This document shows positions 27,901 to 36,109 of a DNA stretch of 64,000 bases, in pieces. Position 1 is the stretch's first letter, and each line of letters opens with the position of its first letter. The stretch comes from UBA6049 sp965662345 (GTDB lineage Bacteria > Bacteroidota > Bacteroidia > Flavobacteriales_G > Salibacteraceae): NCBI GenBank assembly GCA_965662345.1, contig CBFIHE010000004.1, forward strand, positions 62,001-126,000, given 5' to 3'. Position numbers and translations under genes: made by a program. The notes beneath the pieces were generated by a model. It worked only from the letters and a program-made list of their open reading frames with translations. It had not been told where the DNA came from and searched no databases.

Positions 27901-28215
27901 AATACGCTAAGAGCACTTGAGAAAGATCTGAAAAATCAATCTATCGCATTAAACGGAAACAGTTCATTAAGTAAACGTGAGTTTGAAACAGAACCGAGCA
28001 TAAATAGTAGAGTTGGAACCGCTGTATGGAACAACTTCTATAATATGCAGGCCACAACGGGCATTCAACGAATGGATGTGGACATAGCTGAAAAACAACT
28101 GGAGCCTGTAATTACAGAACTAAAACGAATCAAAAAGGAATTGGAAACTATCCAAACAGAATTAACTAATTCTGGGGTACCAACACTCAAAGGACACTTC
28201 CCCAATTTAGATTAA
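24958..28215 (+). CDS. Secreted sortilin/VPS10-like BNR repeat protein
   Basis: The protein has 1085 residues from ATG 24958, which follows an AT-rich leader and begins a signal peptide (MKLATGVMLFLMAFQINTSWA). It then has at least ten Asp-box repeats of the form S/T-x-D/N-x-G-x-x-W/F, for example RDGGKSWTNTG, QDGGKNWELI, TDGGENWRKL, TDLGESWSKV, DDGGSWKKL and VDGGKEWTAL. These form a ten-bladed or twin seven-bladed propeller. The C-terminal 350 residues hold a FlgD-like bridging segment (MKRMVWDGRTASYG) and a coiled-coil tail. Databases often call such proteins glycosyl hydrolases, but I see no catalytic support for that. A T9SS domain is not apparent. It ends before a strong terminator. Confidence 0.85.
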   Translation: MKLATGVMLFLMAFQINTSWAKEKDSEEKSTYSNKHVSGLTFRTIGPALTSGRISDLVVNPVNTSEWYIAAASGGVWKTVNSGITFSPIFDSQGSYSIGCITLDPSNPHTVWVGTGENNNQRSVAYGDGIYVSRDGGKSWTNTGLEKSEHIGMIKVHPNNSDVVYVAAYGPLWSEGGERGLYRTQDGGKNWELILEIDEHTGINEIHLDPRNPNVMYAAAHQRRRHVYTYISGGPGSAIYKTTDGGENWRKLKSGLPSVNMGRVGMAISPANPDVLYAIVEAEDNKGGFFKSTDLGESWSKVNDYVTSGNYYQELFCDPHNVDKVFAMDTYCHVTVNGGKKFTRLPEKNKHVDNHCMWINPENTDHYLMGCDGGLYQTFDDGKNWSYFPNLPITQFYRVEVDNAKPFYNVYGGTQDNFSLGGPSQTNKNSGIDNYDWFVTNEGDGFESQIDPVDPNIVYAQAQYGWLVRYDKKTGETVGIKPTPPSGEAYRWNWDAPLIISPHNHKTLYFAANKVFKSEDQGNSWTVISDDLSKQLDRNTMPVMGKVWSMDAVMKNKSTTIFGNIVSLQESPISKGVLYAGTDDGLIHVSTDDGGSWKKLTSFPGVPEMTYVNDIKPSMHNESVVYAAFNNHKNGDFKPYLLKSTDNGNSWTSIAANLPEKGSIYSIAEDHKNPNLLFVGTEFGVFFTVDGGKEWTALKSGLPTIAIRDIDIQRDEDDLVLASFGRGFYILDDYSPLRSLSEETIEKEAFIYPIKDAMIYAENSKYGYGGIGFQGATFWHAKNPKIGATITYYVKKAPKTRKQERQSKEKDLYKQEEAIPYPSKEDLRAEDEEEKPYYLFIVADASGNEVRRITKSASSGMKRMVWDGRTASYGSISTKNEPLTKASAAYWALPGEYTVSMYQSVDGELTAMVEQVPFKLNAMNRNTIQASDSEKQKFQKDLEQLRKKAAGATRYASMLKEQISEAKAAVRNTPNVSLAHLNTLRALEKDLKNQSIALNGNSSLSKREFETEPSINSRVGTAVWNNFYNMQATTGIQRMDVDIAEKQLEPVITELKRIKKELETIQTELTNSGVPTLKGHFPNLD

Positions 28216-28237
28216 TAAAGTTATTTCTTAAATGAAG

Positions 28238-28263
28238 AATCCTCGCTTGAAAGAGCGGGGATT
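28238..28263 (+). terminator. Terminator of the BNR repeat gene
   Basis: AATCCTCGCT (28238-28247) pairs with AGCGGGGATT (28254-28263), one G-T wobble, followed by a run of seven T. A canonical rho-independent terminator. Confidence 0.85.
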
Positions 28264-28296
28264 TTTTTGTTTGGAGACATGCCAAAAAGAAGGCAT

Positions 28297-28353
28297 AAAA
28301 AAAGGGAGCCACTGCAAAAATTGCGTTGTGACTCCCCCCACTAACCACCTACT
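28297..28353 (-). ncRNA. Candidate small RNA, about 55 nt
   Basis: On the minus strand a perfect promoter (TTG at 28386-28388, 19 nt spacer, TACTTTTG at 28359-28366) points into a short stretch with no gene. Transcription would start near 28353 and run through a G-rich leader into a hairpin. In that hairpin GGGAGTCAC pairs with GTGGCTCCC (28304-28336, one mismatch) and inner GCAA pairs with TTGC. Seven T follow, a canonical terminator. No open reading frame of use fits in it. It lies between the terminators of two protein genes. No known RNA family is recognised by eye; an untranslated trans-acting or protein-binding RNA is possible. Confidence 0.5.
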
Positions 28354-28358
28354 GATTA

Positions 28359-28388
28359 CAAAAGTAATCGGCTTTTCCAATATGACAA
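28359..28388 (-). promoter_or_regulatory. Orphan promoter driving the candidate small RNA
   Basis: TTG (28386-28388), a 19-nt spacer and TACTTTTG (28359-28366) on the minus strand agree with the Bacteroidota TTG-N19-TAnnTTTG consensus. No protein gene follows before a terminator. Confidence 0.55.
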
Positions 28389-28475
28389 CCCTGTTAGGTA
28401 AATTTCACACCAAATGACCTTATACTATAACAAGTTAACGCTATTCTAGCGTTATGCGAGCCAGTGCACAAAAAA

Positions 28476-28492
28476 AGCGCCTGTTAGGCGCT
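28476..28492. terminator. Bidirectional terminator downstream of the M1 peptidase gene
   Basis: AGCGCC (28476-28481) pairs with GGCGCT (28487-28492). Runs of A before and T after make it work for both strands; it ends the minus-strand peptidase transcript. Confidence 0.8.
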
Positions 28493-28501
28493 TTTTGAAT
28501 C

Positions 28502-30823
28502 TTACATGCTGCTTGCTCGCTTCGCTCTTTGCATGGGGTTTTCTTGAGGCGCTCTACTTCGTCCTCTTCTTGAGCGGTACTTTTGCTCATAGAGCTCAAA
28601 ACGAGTAGGTTCTACACGTTTTGGCCAATAGTTGTTATTCCTATCAACATCAGCAGTTTCTAAATAAGGATCTAACACAACGCGCACTACTTCTTGATCA
28701 AAAGCAAATACCTTGTGAACCACAGTGTCTCCTCTTCTCCAGATCTCAGCGGGTATGTTTACGTACTCCTTGGAACCGTCTTTAAATTCAAATTCCAATA
28801 AAATTGGCATTACCAATCCACCTACAAGTTCAAATTCCATTTCATAAAACTGTTTACCACTTTCTGCAAGCTTGCGTTGCTTAACAGTTAATCCAGCTTC
28901 ATACTTCTCGAACTTTTCTCGATCTATCGCATCAATAGCAAACGGATCATAACGATTGTAAAAATCATTGGCTACTGTGTCTTTTTCTGTGATGGTCTTA
29001 TCAATAGTTTCCTCATTTCTCAAAGAAGCAATTCCTCTTTCTGCCTCGTTAGCTTGCTCCTTGGCCAGGGGCTTTTCAATATCTGGGTTTTGAGTACTAA
29101 TTTGATACCACTTAACCGTATTTAAGGCCACATCTACGTGGTCCGTACTGTAGAACCAGCCGCGCCAAAACCAATCTAAGTCTGTCGCAGATGCATCTTC
29201 TATGGTTCTAAAAAAGTCTGCAGGCGTTGGATGTTTAAATGCCCAGCGTCTACTGTATTCTTTAAAAGCATAATCAAACAGATCTCTACCCAAAATCGTT
29301 TCTCTTAAAATGTTTAGAGCCGTATTAGGCTTGGCATACGCGTTAGATCCAAACTGTAGAATACTCTCTGAATTGGTCATGATAGGAGATATCCCTGATT
29401 TGTCACCTTTCATGTAATCTGTGATTTTATAGGCGGGTCCGCTTCTTGATGGGTAATCTCTACTCCACTCTTGCTCCGTTAAAAACTGAACGTAACAATT
29501 CAACCCTTCATCCATCCATGTCCATTGACGCTCATCTGAGTTGATTATCATAGGGAAGAAGTTGTGACCTACTTCATGAATAATTACAGAAATCATCCCA
29601 TGCTTTGTTGCCTCACTGTACGTACCGTCTGACTCTGGTCGCCCACCATTAAAACAAATCATTGGATATTCCATTCCAATCCATTTAGAATGAACAGAAA
29701 TGGCAACTGGGTATGGGTAATCTATGGTGTATTTACTGTATGACTTTATAGTATGTGCTACCACGCGTGTGGAGTATCGTTCCCAGAGAGGATTACCTTC
29801 TTTGGGGTAATAACTCATGCACAATACATCATTATCGCCCACACTAGCGTTCTGAGCATCCCAAATGAATTTACGAGAAGATGCAAATGCAAAATCGCGC
29901 ACATCTTTCGCATGAAATTCCCACGTTTTGGTGCCTTTCTTCTTATCTTTCTCGGCTTCTTCTGCTTCTTCTTGGGTAACAATTAATACAGGCGAGTCAG
30001 CTGTTTTAGCCTCGTTCAAGCGCTTACGTTGGGCAGAGGTTAGTACAGATGAAGCATTCACCAACTCTCCCGTAGCACCTACAACATGATCTTCTGGAAC
30101 GGTAATTTTAACTTTGTAATCGCCAAAAGGCAATGCGAACTCTCCTCTACCTAAAAACTGCTTATTCTGCCAGCCCTCAACATCATCATAAACCGCCATA
30201 CGAGGAAAAAACTGAGCAATTGTGTACAGGTAGTTGCCATCTTCTTCAAAGAACTCATAACCAGAACGCCCACCTATTTGCATGCGGTCATTTATGTTGT
30301 AATTCCAAGCAATATCAAATGAAAAAGACTGACCCGTTTTTAGCGGTTTTGGCAAATCAATACGCATCATGGTATTATTCACTGCATGCGAAAGCTCTTT
30401 GCCCGCATATTCCACTTTTGTTAGGTTAAATCCCCCTGGAAACGGATCCACCAGTTGGCTGATACTTCTGTAGGTCATGCGATTATTCATTTCCATTGTT
30501 GAAATGCGATCGGTCATGCTACCAGGCGCCCTCATATTCTGATCTAATTGCACCCAGAGGTAGGTCAATTCATCTGGTGAATTATTGGTGTAAGTAATAG
30601 TTTCAACGCCAGTAATACGCTGATTTTCATCATCTAACACAATATCCATGATGTAATCAGCTTTTTGCCTGTAGTACATATGACCTGGGGCACCAGCTGC
30701 ATTGCGATATGAATTGGGTGTTGGTAGCTCTTCTTTGAGTTGCTTGAATTTATCTCCGTTGTACTGTTGAGCACTCAGTGTTAAAGGCAAGACAAAGGCT
30801 AAAGCGATGATAAATGAACGCAT
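28502..30823 (-). CDS. Secreted M1 family metallopeptidase
   Basis: The protein has 773 residues from ATG 30823, which opens a signal peptide (MRSFIIALAFVLPLTLSAQ); a start at 30895 would add 24 unlikely residues. The zinc site is HEVGHNFFPM with the third ligand glutamate in WTWMDEGLN, and the substrate-binding equivalent of the GxMEN motif reads IGMEYPMICFNGG. The N-terminal domain has the usual M1 beta-saddle (ITYTNNSPDELTYLWVQLD). M1 enzymes are aminopeptidases; the altered exopeptidase motif (MEY for MEN) means the exact specificity is uncertain. The C-terminal 200 residues are charged. No T9SS domain is seen, so it is probably periplasmic. Confidence 0.88.
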   Translation of the reverse strand: MRSFIIALAFVLPLTLSAQQYNGDKFKQLKEELPTPNSYRNAAGAPGHMYYRQKADYIMDIVLDDENQRITGVETITYTNNSPDELTYLWVQLDQNMRAPGSMTDRISTMEMNNRMTYRSISQLVDPFPGGFNLTKVEYAGKELSHAVNNTMMRIDLPKPLKTGQSFSFDIAWNYNINDRMQIGGRSGYEFFEEDGNYLYTIAQFFPRMAVYDDVEGWQNKQFLGRGEFALPFGDYKVKITVPEDHVVGATGELVNASSVLTSAQRKRLNEAKTADSPVLIVTQEEAEEAEKDKKKGTKTWEFHAKDVRDFAFASSRKFIWDAQNASVGDNDVLCMSYYPKEGNPLWERYSTRVVAHTIKSYSKYTIDYPYPVAISVHSKWIGMEYPMICFNGGRPESDGTYSEATKHGMISVIIHEVGHNFFPMIINSDERQWTWMDEGLNCYVQFLTEQEWSRDYPSRSGPAYKITDYMKGDKSGISPIMTNSESILQFGSNAYAKPNTALNILRETILGRDLFDYAFKEYSRRWAFKHPTPADFFRTIEDASATDLDWFWRGWFYSTDHVDVALNTVKWYQISTQNPDIEKPLAKEQANEAERGIASLRNEETIDKTITEKDTVANDFYNRYDPFAIDAIDREKFEKYEAGLTVKQRKLAESGKQFYEMEFELVGGLVMPILLEFEFKDGSKEYVNIPAEIWRRGDTVVHKVFAFDQEVVRVVLDPYLETADVDRNNNYWPKRVEPTRFELYEQKYRSRRGRSRAPQENPMQRAKRASSM

Positions 30824-30969
30824 ACGTTTACGATTAATTGATGAAATGCGAAGATGCCAAAAAATGGGCATACCTTGAAGAACAACATAACTCAAGTGAG
30901 GTTTAATAATCCTTTGTCTGTAACTGAAGAATTCACTAGCACCTCAAAGGATTTACGCACTTTTGAATC

Positions 30970-31845
30970 ATGAAGGAAGATTCTGGAATACGGATCAATA
31001 AATACTTGAGTGAAATTGGATTTTGTTCTAGGCGGGAAGCCGATAAGCTTCTTGAACAAGGAAGAATTACGGTGGATGGCAAAAAGCCTGAAATGGGCAC
31101 CAAAATCTCTACCGAGAGTGAAATCCGAGTGGATAGAAAGCTTGTTAAAGGTAGAGAGAATAAGCATGTTTATTTGGCTTTCAATAAACCCGTTGGCATT
31201 GTATGCACTACTGATAGCAAGCGAGAAAAAAACAACATTGTTGATTACATCAATCATCCCCAAAGGATTTTCCCTATAGGCCGGTTAGATAAACCTAGCG
31301 AAGGACTCATTTTCATGACTAGCGATGGGGATATCGTAAATAAAATTTTACGCGCAGGTAATAACCATGAAAAAGAATATGAGGTAACCGTAGACAAACC
31401 GATTACCAAAGGTTTTTTGGCCAAAATGAGTTCTGGGGTTCCTGTGCTGGGTCAGGTTACTAAAAAGTGTAAGGTAATTCTTGTTAGTAAGTTTGTTTTT
31501 CGCATTGTATTAACGCAAGGCTTAAACAGACAAATCAGGAGGATGTGTGAATACCTTGGATACAACGTGCAAAAGCTAAAACGGGATAGAATTATGCATG
31601 TTGAGTTGGATATTCCTGTTGGTAAATACAGAAACCTTACAAAAAGCGAACTGAGTACCTTATTTAAGTTGATTAAAGACTCAGAAGGTACTTTTCTTCC
31701 TGATAGAGAGAAGCCCACCTCATCTCAAAAGTCAAAAAAAGGCAAGCGCAGAAAGCCTAGAAAAACAGATTTACGAAGCAAAAACAACTCTGGTTTTAGC
31801 ACTCAAAAAAGTGCGAGTAAAGGTAAAAGACGCAAAAAGAAATAA
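30970..31845 (+). CDS. rluF: 23S rRNA pseudouridine synthase, RluF type
   Basis: The 291-residue protein has an N-terminal S4 RNA-binding domain (IRINKYLSEIGFCSRREADK) and a RsuA/RluF-type catalytic domain with GRLDKPSEGL (catalytic D107) and QGLNRQIRRMCEYLGYNV. RluF modifies U2604 and to some extent U2605 of 23S rRNA in E. coli. The last 50 residues are extremely basic, rich in K, R and S (KKGKRRKPRK and GKRRKKK), a tail common in Bacteroidota rRNA enzymes that may bind RNA. It is divergent from the M1 peptidase and convergent with HMG-CoA lyase. Confidence 0.92.
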   Translation: MKEDSGIRINKYLSEIGFCSRREADKLLEQGRITVDGKKPEMGTKISTESEIRVDRKLVKGRENKHVYLAFNKPVGIVCTTDSKREKNNIVDYINHPQRIFPIGRLDKPSEGLIFMTSDGDIVNKILRAGNNHEKEYEVTVDKPITKGFLAKMSSGVPVLGQVTKKCKVILVSKFVFRIVLTQGLNRQIRRMCEYLGYNVQKLKRDRIMHVELDIPVGKYRNLTKSELSTLFKLIKDSEGTFLPDREKPTSSQKSKKGKRRKPRKTDLRSKNNSGFSTQKSASKGKRRKKK

Positions 31846-31857
31846 GATAATTACTTA

Positions 31858-32706
31858 TTAGCTCACAAAAACAGTTCCTGCATTTGAATAAGCTTGATTG
31901 AAAGCTTCTTGATTTATGGCGAGTAGGTTCTTTGCATTAAAGTGCTCAACCAATCGCTCTGTAGGCATATTACCTATCAGGTCATCAGCTGCCATTGGGC
32001 AACCACCGAACCCTTTAATGGCTCCGTCAAATCGCTTACAACCTGCATTATGCGCTGCTTCTACTTTTTCTTCCCACGTATCTGGTGTTGTGTGTAAATG
32101 AGCTCCAATTTCAACATCAGGAAATTCAGGAACGAGCGTGTTAAACAGGTATAAAATGGACTCTGGTGTGGCTACTCCAATAGTATCACTCAAGCTCATC
32201 ACCTTCACTTCTATGTCATCTCTTAAGCGGTGCGCCCATTCCAATACAATGTCTTTGTCCCAAGAATCGCCATAGGGGTTTCCAAAAGCCATTGACATGT
32301 ATATCACAGCCTCTTTTCCGTGTTGAACAGCTATATTCCTCACCTCTTCTGCTCTTCGAAAAGAGTCTTCTATACTACTGTTGATGTTTCTTTTCTGAAA
32401 AGTATCTGAAATTGAAAAAGGAAATCCGAGGTAGTCTACCTGCTCAAACCCCACTGCTTGTTTTGCACCACGCGAATTGCCTACAATGGTAAGTAGCTTT
32501 GTACCCGATTTTTCGTGATTGATCCGCTCCAAAACTTCAGCTGTATCTCTCATTTGTGGTATTGCTTTAGGAGAAACAAAACTCCCGCAATCTAGCGTAT
32601 CAAAACCTACTTGAAGCAGTGAATTTATGTAACTCACTTTTGTGTCCGTAGGTATAAAATCGTGTATGCCTTGCATAGCATCACGCGGACATTCAATGAT
32701 TTTCAT
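31858..32706 (-). CDS. mvaB: Hydroxymethylglutaryl-CoA lyase
   Basis: The protein has 282 residues from ATG 32706; an upstream ATG at 32739 adds eleven residues with no family match. The TIM-barrel HMGL-like fold is shown by ECPRDAMQGI (metal ligand D9, R8), LSDTIGVATP, the histidine pair of AHLHTTPD and the signature GFGGCPMA with the catalytic cysteine. It cleaves HMG-CoA to acetyl-CoA and acetoacetate, the last step of leucine breakdown. It follows pyrD by only a few bases on the same strand. The neighbouring enzymes of leucine degradation are not in the window. Confidence 0.88.
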   Translation of the reverse strand: MKIIECPRDAMQGIHDFIPTDTKVSYINSLLQVGFDTLDCGSFVSPKAIPQMRDTAEVLERINHEKSGTKLLTIVGNSRGAKQAVGFEQVDYLGFPFSISDTFQKRNINSSIEDSFRRAEEVRNIAVQHGKEAVIYMSMAFGNPYGDSWDKDIVLEWAHRLRDDIEVKVMSLSDTIGVATPESILYLFNTLVPEFPDVEIGAHLHTTPDTWEEKVEAAHNAGCKRFDGAIKGFGGCPMAADDLIGNMPTERLVEHFNAKNLLAINQEAFNQAYSNAGTVFVS

Positions 32707-32747
32707 GGCTCTCTTCTGTTCGTAACGCGAAAGTAGCAAACAAAACG

Positions 32748-33770
32748 CTAGGCCTTGAGTAAAGCTTTATTGATGCGTTTCACCAGAGCTGGTCCTTCAT
32801 AGATAAATCCCGTATAAATTTGAACCAATGAGGCTCCAGCTTGCAATTTCTCCAACGCATCTTCTGCGCTAGAGATTCCGCCAACACCAATGATTGGAAA
32901 GGCACCATTGCTTTTTTTGTGTAAGTATGTAATGACCTGAGTAGAACGTTTTTTTACAGGGTCTCCACTTAGTCCACCTGCTTCTTCTGTTAAGTTTTTG
33001 GGTGAAGAAAGACCTTCTCTTGAAATGGTGGTGTTTGTGGCAATAACTCCAGCAATACCAGATTCTTTAACAATATCAACAATATCATCTAACTGACTAT
33101 CTGTTAAATCTGGTGCAATCTTGAGTGCAATAGGCTTAGGTGCGACTTTTTTAGTATTTAGACCTTGAAGCGTACTCAATAATTTGAGGAGCGGCTCTTT
33201 GTCTTGCAATTCACGAAGACCAGGGGTATTAGGAGAACTCACATTTACCACAAAGTAATCTATATGCGGATAGAGCCCTTCAAAACAAGTCACATAATCG
33301 TTCGTGGCCTCTTCATTGGGAGTTACTTTGTTCTTTCCAATATTCCCTCCAATGATGATGTTCTTATTACGCTTCTTCAACCGTTCAATGGCAGCCTCTA
33401 ACCCTTCATTATTAAACCCCATTCGATTGATTAACCCTTTGTCATCTGTAAGCCTAAACATACGTGGCTTGGGGTTTCCTGGCTGACCTTTTGGGGTTAC
33501 AGTGCCAATTTCAATAAAGCCAAAACCTAGATGTTCGAAGTCGCGATAGAGTTCGGCATTTTTATCAAACCCTGCAGCTAAACCAACAGGGTTATTGAAT
33601 GTAAGGCCAAAAACTTCTCTCTTCAACTTGTCATTCTCAACCACAAACATGCTTCTAACCAGCGCTTTCACCCCTGGTATTGCCAAGGCAAACTTGAAAA
33701 GACCAGTTGTAAAGTGGTGTGCCTTCTCTGGCTGCATAGAAAACAGAATGGGTTTTAGAAGCGCGTACAT
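32748..33770 (-). CDS. pyrD: Dihydroorotate dehydrogenase, quinone-dependent (class 2)
   Basis: The 340-residue flavoprotein oxidises dihydroorotate to orotate with a membrane quinone as acceptor, the fourth step of pyrimidine synthesis. The N-terminal 45 residues contain the helical segment that marks class 2 and contacts the membrane (LFSMQPEKAHHFTTGLF). FMN-binding and catalytic motifs are GLAAGFDKNAE, the loop NVSSPNTPGLR with the catalytic serine, and IGVGGISSAEDA. Length matches the class. Together with pyrB and pyrR at 56-58 kb this window carries several pyrimidine genes, though not in one operon. Confidence 0.95.
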   Translation of the reverse strand: MYALLKPILFSMQPEKAHHFTTGLFKFALAIPGVKALVRSMFVVENDKLKREVFGLTFNNPVGLAAGFDKNAELYRDFEHLGFGFIEIGTVTPKGQPGNPKPRMFRLTDDKGLINRMGFNNEGLEAAIERLKKRNKNIIIGGNIGKNKVTPNEEATNDYVTCFEGLYPHIDYFVVNVSSPNTPGLRELQDKEPLLKLLSTLQGLNTKKVAPKPIALKIAPDLTDSQLDDIVDIVKESGIAGVIATNTTISREGLSSPKNLTEEAGGLSGDPVKKRSTQVITYLHKKSNGAFPIIGVGGISSAEDALEKLQAGASLVQIYTGFIYEGPALVKRINKALLKA

Positions 33771-33907
33771 AGTTCTGTATTAATACCTACAAAGAAACAA
33801 TTAACCGCTGCGTTTTAAGGCATTTATAGCGCCTTAAGTATTCACAATTCATAGAGCTATGTTCATATCTCTAGAAACCAGTAACTCATATACCGTTTAC
33901 CAAGTGC

Positions 33908-33915
33908 TATGTTTG
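33908..33915 (+). promoter_or_regulatory. -7 promoter box for the 253-residue membrane protein
   Basis: TATGTTTG matches TAnnTTTG; the ATG is only 7 nt downstream, so the transcript would be nearly or fully leaderless. No -33 TTG at the usual spacing. Confidence 0.35.
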
Positions 33916-33922
33916 AAAGACC

Positions 33923-34684
33923 ATGGGGGCATTATTCCGTATTAAAATCATTCAGTCTTTTCTTGCTTTGAGCATCATCGACTTTGCTGGGTTTAGCTTA
34001 ACAAGAGAAGTAACAGCCACTCCGTTTCAACCAGAACAGCTATTATCTTCTTGGCCATTAATTACTCTTACTGCCGTTGGAGTACTTTATTTGATTTTCA
34101 GAAAGACCCTTATACTGCCGCTTGCACTTCTTAGTTTATCCGTATTCGCACTATGGGCATATCCTGCAAGAAATCAACTAAGTTTTATGTGGATAGGGCT
34201 TCTTTTGGTGCTATTGGCCTACCCTGTTTTCTTTTACAAGTATCTAGATTTCACGCAAATGCTCTCAATGCTTCGAACGGTGGTATGGGGTATGATTGCA
34301 GCAGGCGGGTATTTGTTCATTCAAAAACATGCCAATGAAGAGATTGCAACTGGAATGTATATTGCGGTTGGCACTGTGGTTGTGGGTAATTTCATGTTAT
34401 TACTCAATCGTAAAAAGAGCCTTGGAACTGGGCTCCTTACAGCGGGATGGATTGTTCTTTGTTACCTGTCTTACACTTTTAACGATTGGGTGAGTCTTGC
34501 ATGCCTTTGCCATTTCCCTGTTCTCTGGTTGTGCTTACACCATGATACTACAAACTATGAACCCGCTAGCTACGGATTTGTAAGGAACCCTTATTTCAGG
34601 TTAGTTTCTTTAGTTCTTGTGATTGCCCTATTTGTTGCAGAAAAGGCAACTGCTGTTACAGATTACTTACTCGCTTTTAACTGA
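33923..34684 (+). CDS. Integral membrane protein, unknown function
   Basis: The 253-residue protein is almost all hydrophobic with about seven predicted membrane helices, separated by short loops (FRKT, PARNQ, QKHANEE, NRKKS). One loop holds HHDTTNYEPASYGF. I do not recognise a family. The N-terminus has a short hydrophobic signal-anchor. The 3' end overlaps the convergent exonuclease/GIY-YIG gene by 18 nt. The bulky aromatic and small residues give no hint of a transport motif. Confidence 0.65.
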   Translation: MGALFRIKIIQSFLALSIIDFAGFSLTREVTATPFQPEQLLSSWPLITLTAVGVLYLIFRKTLILPLALLSLSVFALWAYPARNQLSFMWIGLLLVLLAYPVFFYKYLDFTQMLSMLRTVVWGMIAAGGYLFIQKHANEEIATGMYIAVGTVVVGNFMLLLNRKKSLGTGLLTAGWIVLCYLSYTFNDWVSLACLCHFPVLWLCLHHDTTNYEPASYGFVRNPYFRLVSLVLVIALFVAEKATAVTDYLLAFN

Positions 34685-36016
34685 GGGTAGTTCTAGATAT
34701 CTAGCATTGGGTTTTTTGAATCTGTAGGCTTCTAAAATAGCATTAGCGGTAGGGCTTGACTTTCTAGGCTGCAAGTACAACTCTAGCTCATCTGCATGAC
34801 TCACTGCTTCATCATTTGGTAAAAAGCCTGTGCCCTTGTAAACATCGTTTTCTACCCACACAAAACCCGTTTCAGAAGGTTTTCTCCCTTTTTGTAGCAA
34901 CACATAACTCTCTTGCGACTCTGCCACACCTGCTAAAAAAAGAGTAAGCGCACTCTCATGTTCCTGCACAGAGACTTCTTTAGACTCGCTCCAAGTACTC
35001 ACATGGCACCATTTTGGATTTAGTCCGTATTTAGCTACTTGAGTAATCATCCAATTTCTAGCAGCGTATAAACTGTAGAATTGCTTTATGCTATTTAAAC
35101 ACTGTCTTTTCCTATGTATTCCAAGTCGGCTTAATCCTTCTCTATCTCTGTAGCTAACAATGTGGTAATAGGCAGCATTTACCTTTTGAGCGCGATTAAG
35201 TGCAGGCCAATAATGCCTAATTTCATGATCTTCAATTAGCTGAGCCATTAATTCCGTACCTGTTTCTTCTACCTCTAAGCTGGCATTCATACCACCTAAA
35301 GCTAATCCAACCCTAGACAAATCACCAGTGAAGTGGCTCCTGACGCGTTTTGCCAAGTTTTTGGCCTTCCCAATGTAAACGAGTTTACCTCTATCATTAT
35401 AAAACCTATACACTCCAGGGGATTGCGGCAATTCCGCCAAGTCATTCTTAGAAAGCCAATGCGGTAGGTTAAGTGCAGAGCTTCTTTGCTTGAAGAATGA
35501 TTCATAAACCTTGTCTGAATCAGCCTTTAAGAAAATCTTGAGTAGTTCAGCAGTAGCCTCAGCATCCTCAAGCGCCCGGTGAGGTCGCTGATTCACTACC
35601 TTAAACCCTGCACAGAGTTTTGCCAATGAATATCCCTTTCGCTTAGGAAATAGCTTTCTCGCATATCTTGCTGTACATAAGCGTTTGGATGCATCAAATC
35701 TAATTCCTGCTTTTTTGAAAGCTTCACGAACAAAACGGTAATCAAAAAGCACATGATGCGCTACAAATACGGCATCTTTCAGCAGCTCGTGTAATTCATC
35801 AGCTATATGCTCAAATTTAGGCGCATCGGCTACCATTTCATTTGTAATTCCGGTGAGTGAGACTATTTGCGGAGGTATGACTTGTAGCGGCTTCACCAAC
35901 GAAACATATGTCTTATTAATGACCCCATTCTCTATAATAACAACGCCAACCTCAGTGATTGAAGCATACTTTGGGTCGCCACCTGTTGTTTCAACATCTA
36001 CTACAGCAAATCTCAT
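34667..36016 (-). CDS. DnaQ-like 3'-5' exonuclease fused to a GIY-YIG nuclease domain
   Basis: The 449-residue protein starts with a DEDDh exonuclease of the polymerase III epsilon type: VVDVETTGG (D, E), a central FVAHHVLFDYRFV and the final HRALEDAEATAEL. From about residue 195 it has a UvrC-type GIY-YIG nuclease: PGVYRFYNDRGKLVYIGKAKNLAKRVRSH is the typical block. The C-terminal 180 residues are less conserved and include GTELMAQLIEDHEIRHYWP, as in UvrC/Cho relatives. The combination suggests DNA repair or processing of damaged ends. The family exists in other Bacteroidota as an exonuclease-domain protein, but its role is not established. Confidence 0.85.
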   Translation of the reverse strand: MRFAVVDVETTGGDPKYASITEVGVVIIENGVINKTYVSLVKPLQVIPPQIVSLTGITNEMVADAPKFEHIADELHELLKDAVFVAHHVLFDYRFVREAFKKAGIRFDASKRLCTARYARKLFPKRKGYSLAKLCAGFKVVNQRPHRALEDAEATAELLKIFLKADSDKVYESFFKQRSSALNLPHWLSKNDLAELPQSPGVYRFYNDRGKLVYIGKAKNLAKRVRSHFTGDLSRVGLALGGMNASLEVEETGTELMAQLIEDHEIRHYWPALNRAQKVNAAYYHIVSYRDREGLSRLGIHRKRQCLNSIKQFYSLYAARNWMITQVAKYGLNPKWCHVSTWSESKEVSVQEHESALTLFLAGVAESQESYVLLQKGRKPSETGFVWVENDVYKGTGFLPNDEAVSHADELELYLQPRKSSPTANAILEAYRFKKPNARYLELPSVKSE

Positions 36017-36096
36017 TGGTCAAATAAAACGTATACCACCGTGGTGTATTTACGGTGACTTGGTCAAAGGTATCTATATTACAGAAGCGGATTCTT

Positions 36097-36104
36097 TACT
36101 TTTG
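36097..36104 (+). promoter_or_regulatory. -7 promoter box for the small ORF and the glycan cassette
   Basis: TACTTTTG matches TAnnTTTG exactly; the ATG of the small ORF at 36110 lies 5 nt after it. The leader of the downstream glycosyltransferase gene would begin here. Confidence 0.4.
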
Positions 36105-36109
36105 TACCA

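Noticed and set aside
24958..28215. Calling the BNR repeat protein a glycosyl hydrolase or sialidase
   Set aside because: Only Asp-box repeats are visible; no catalytic arginine triad or other hydrolase motif could be seen.
28304..28336. Reading this hairpin as a plus-strand terminator for the BNR repeat gene
   Set aside because: The T tract exists only on the minus strand, and the BNR gene already has a better terminator at 28238-28263.
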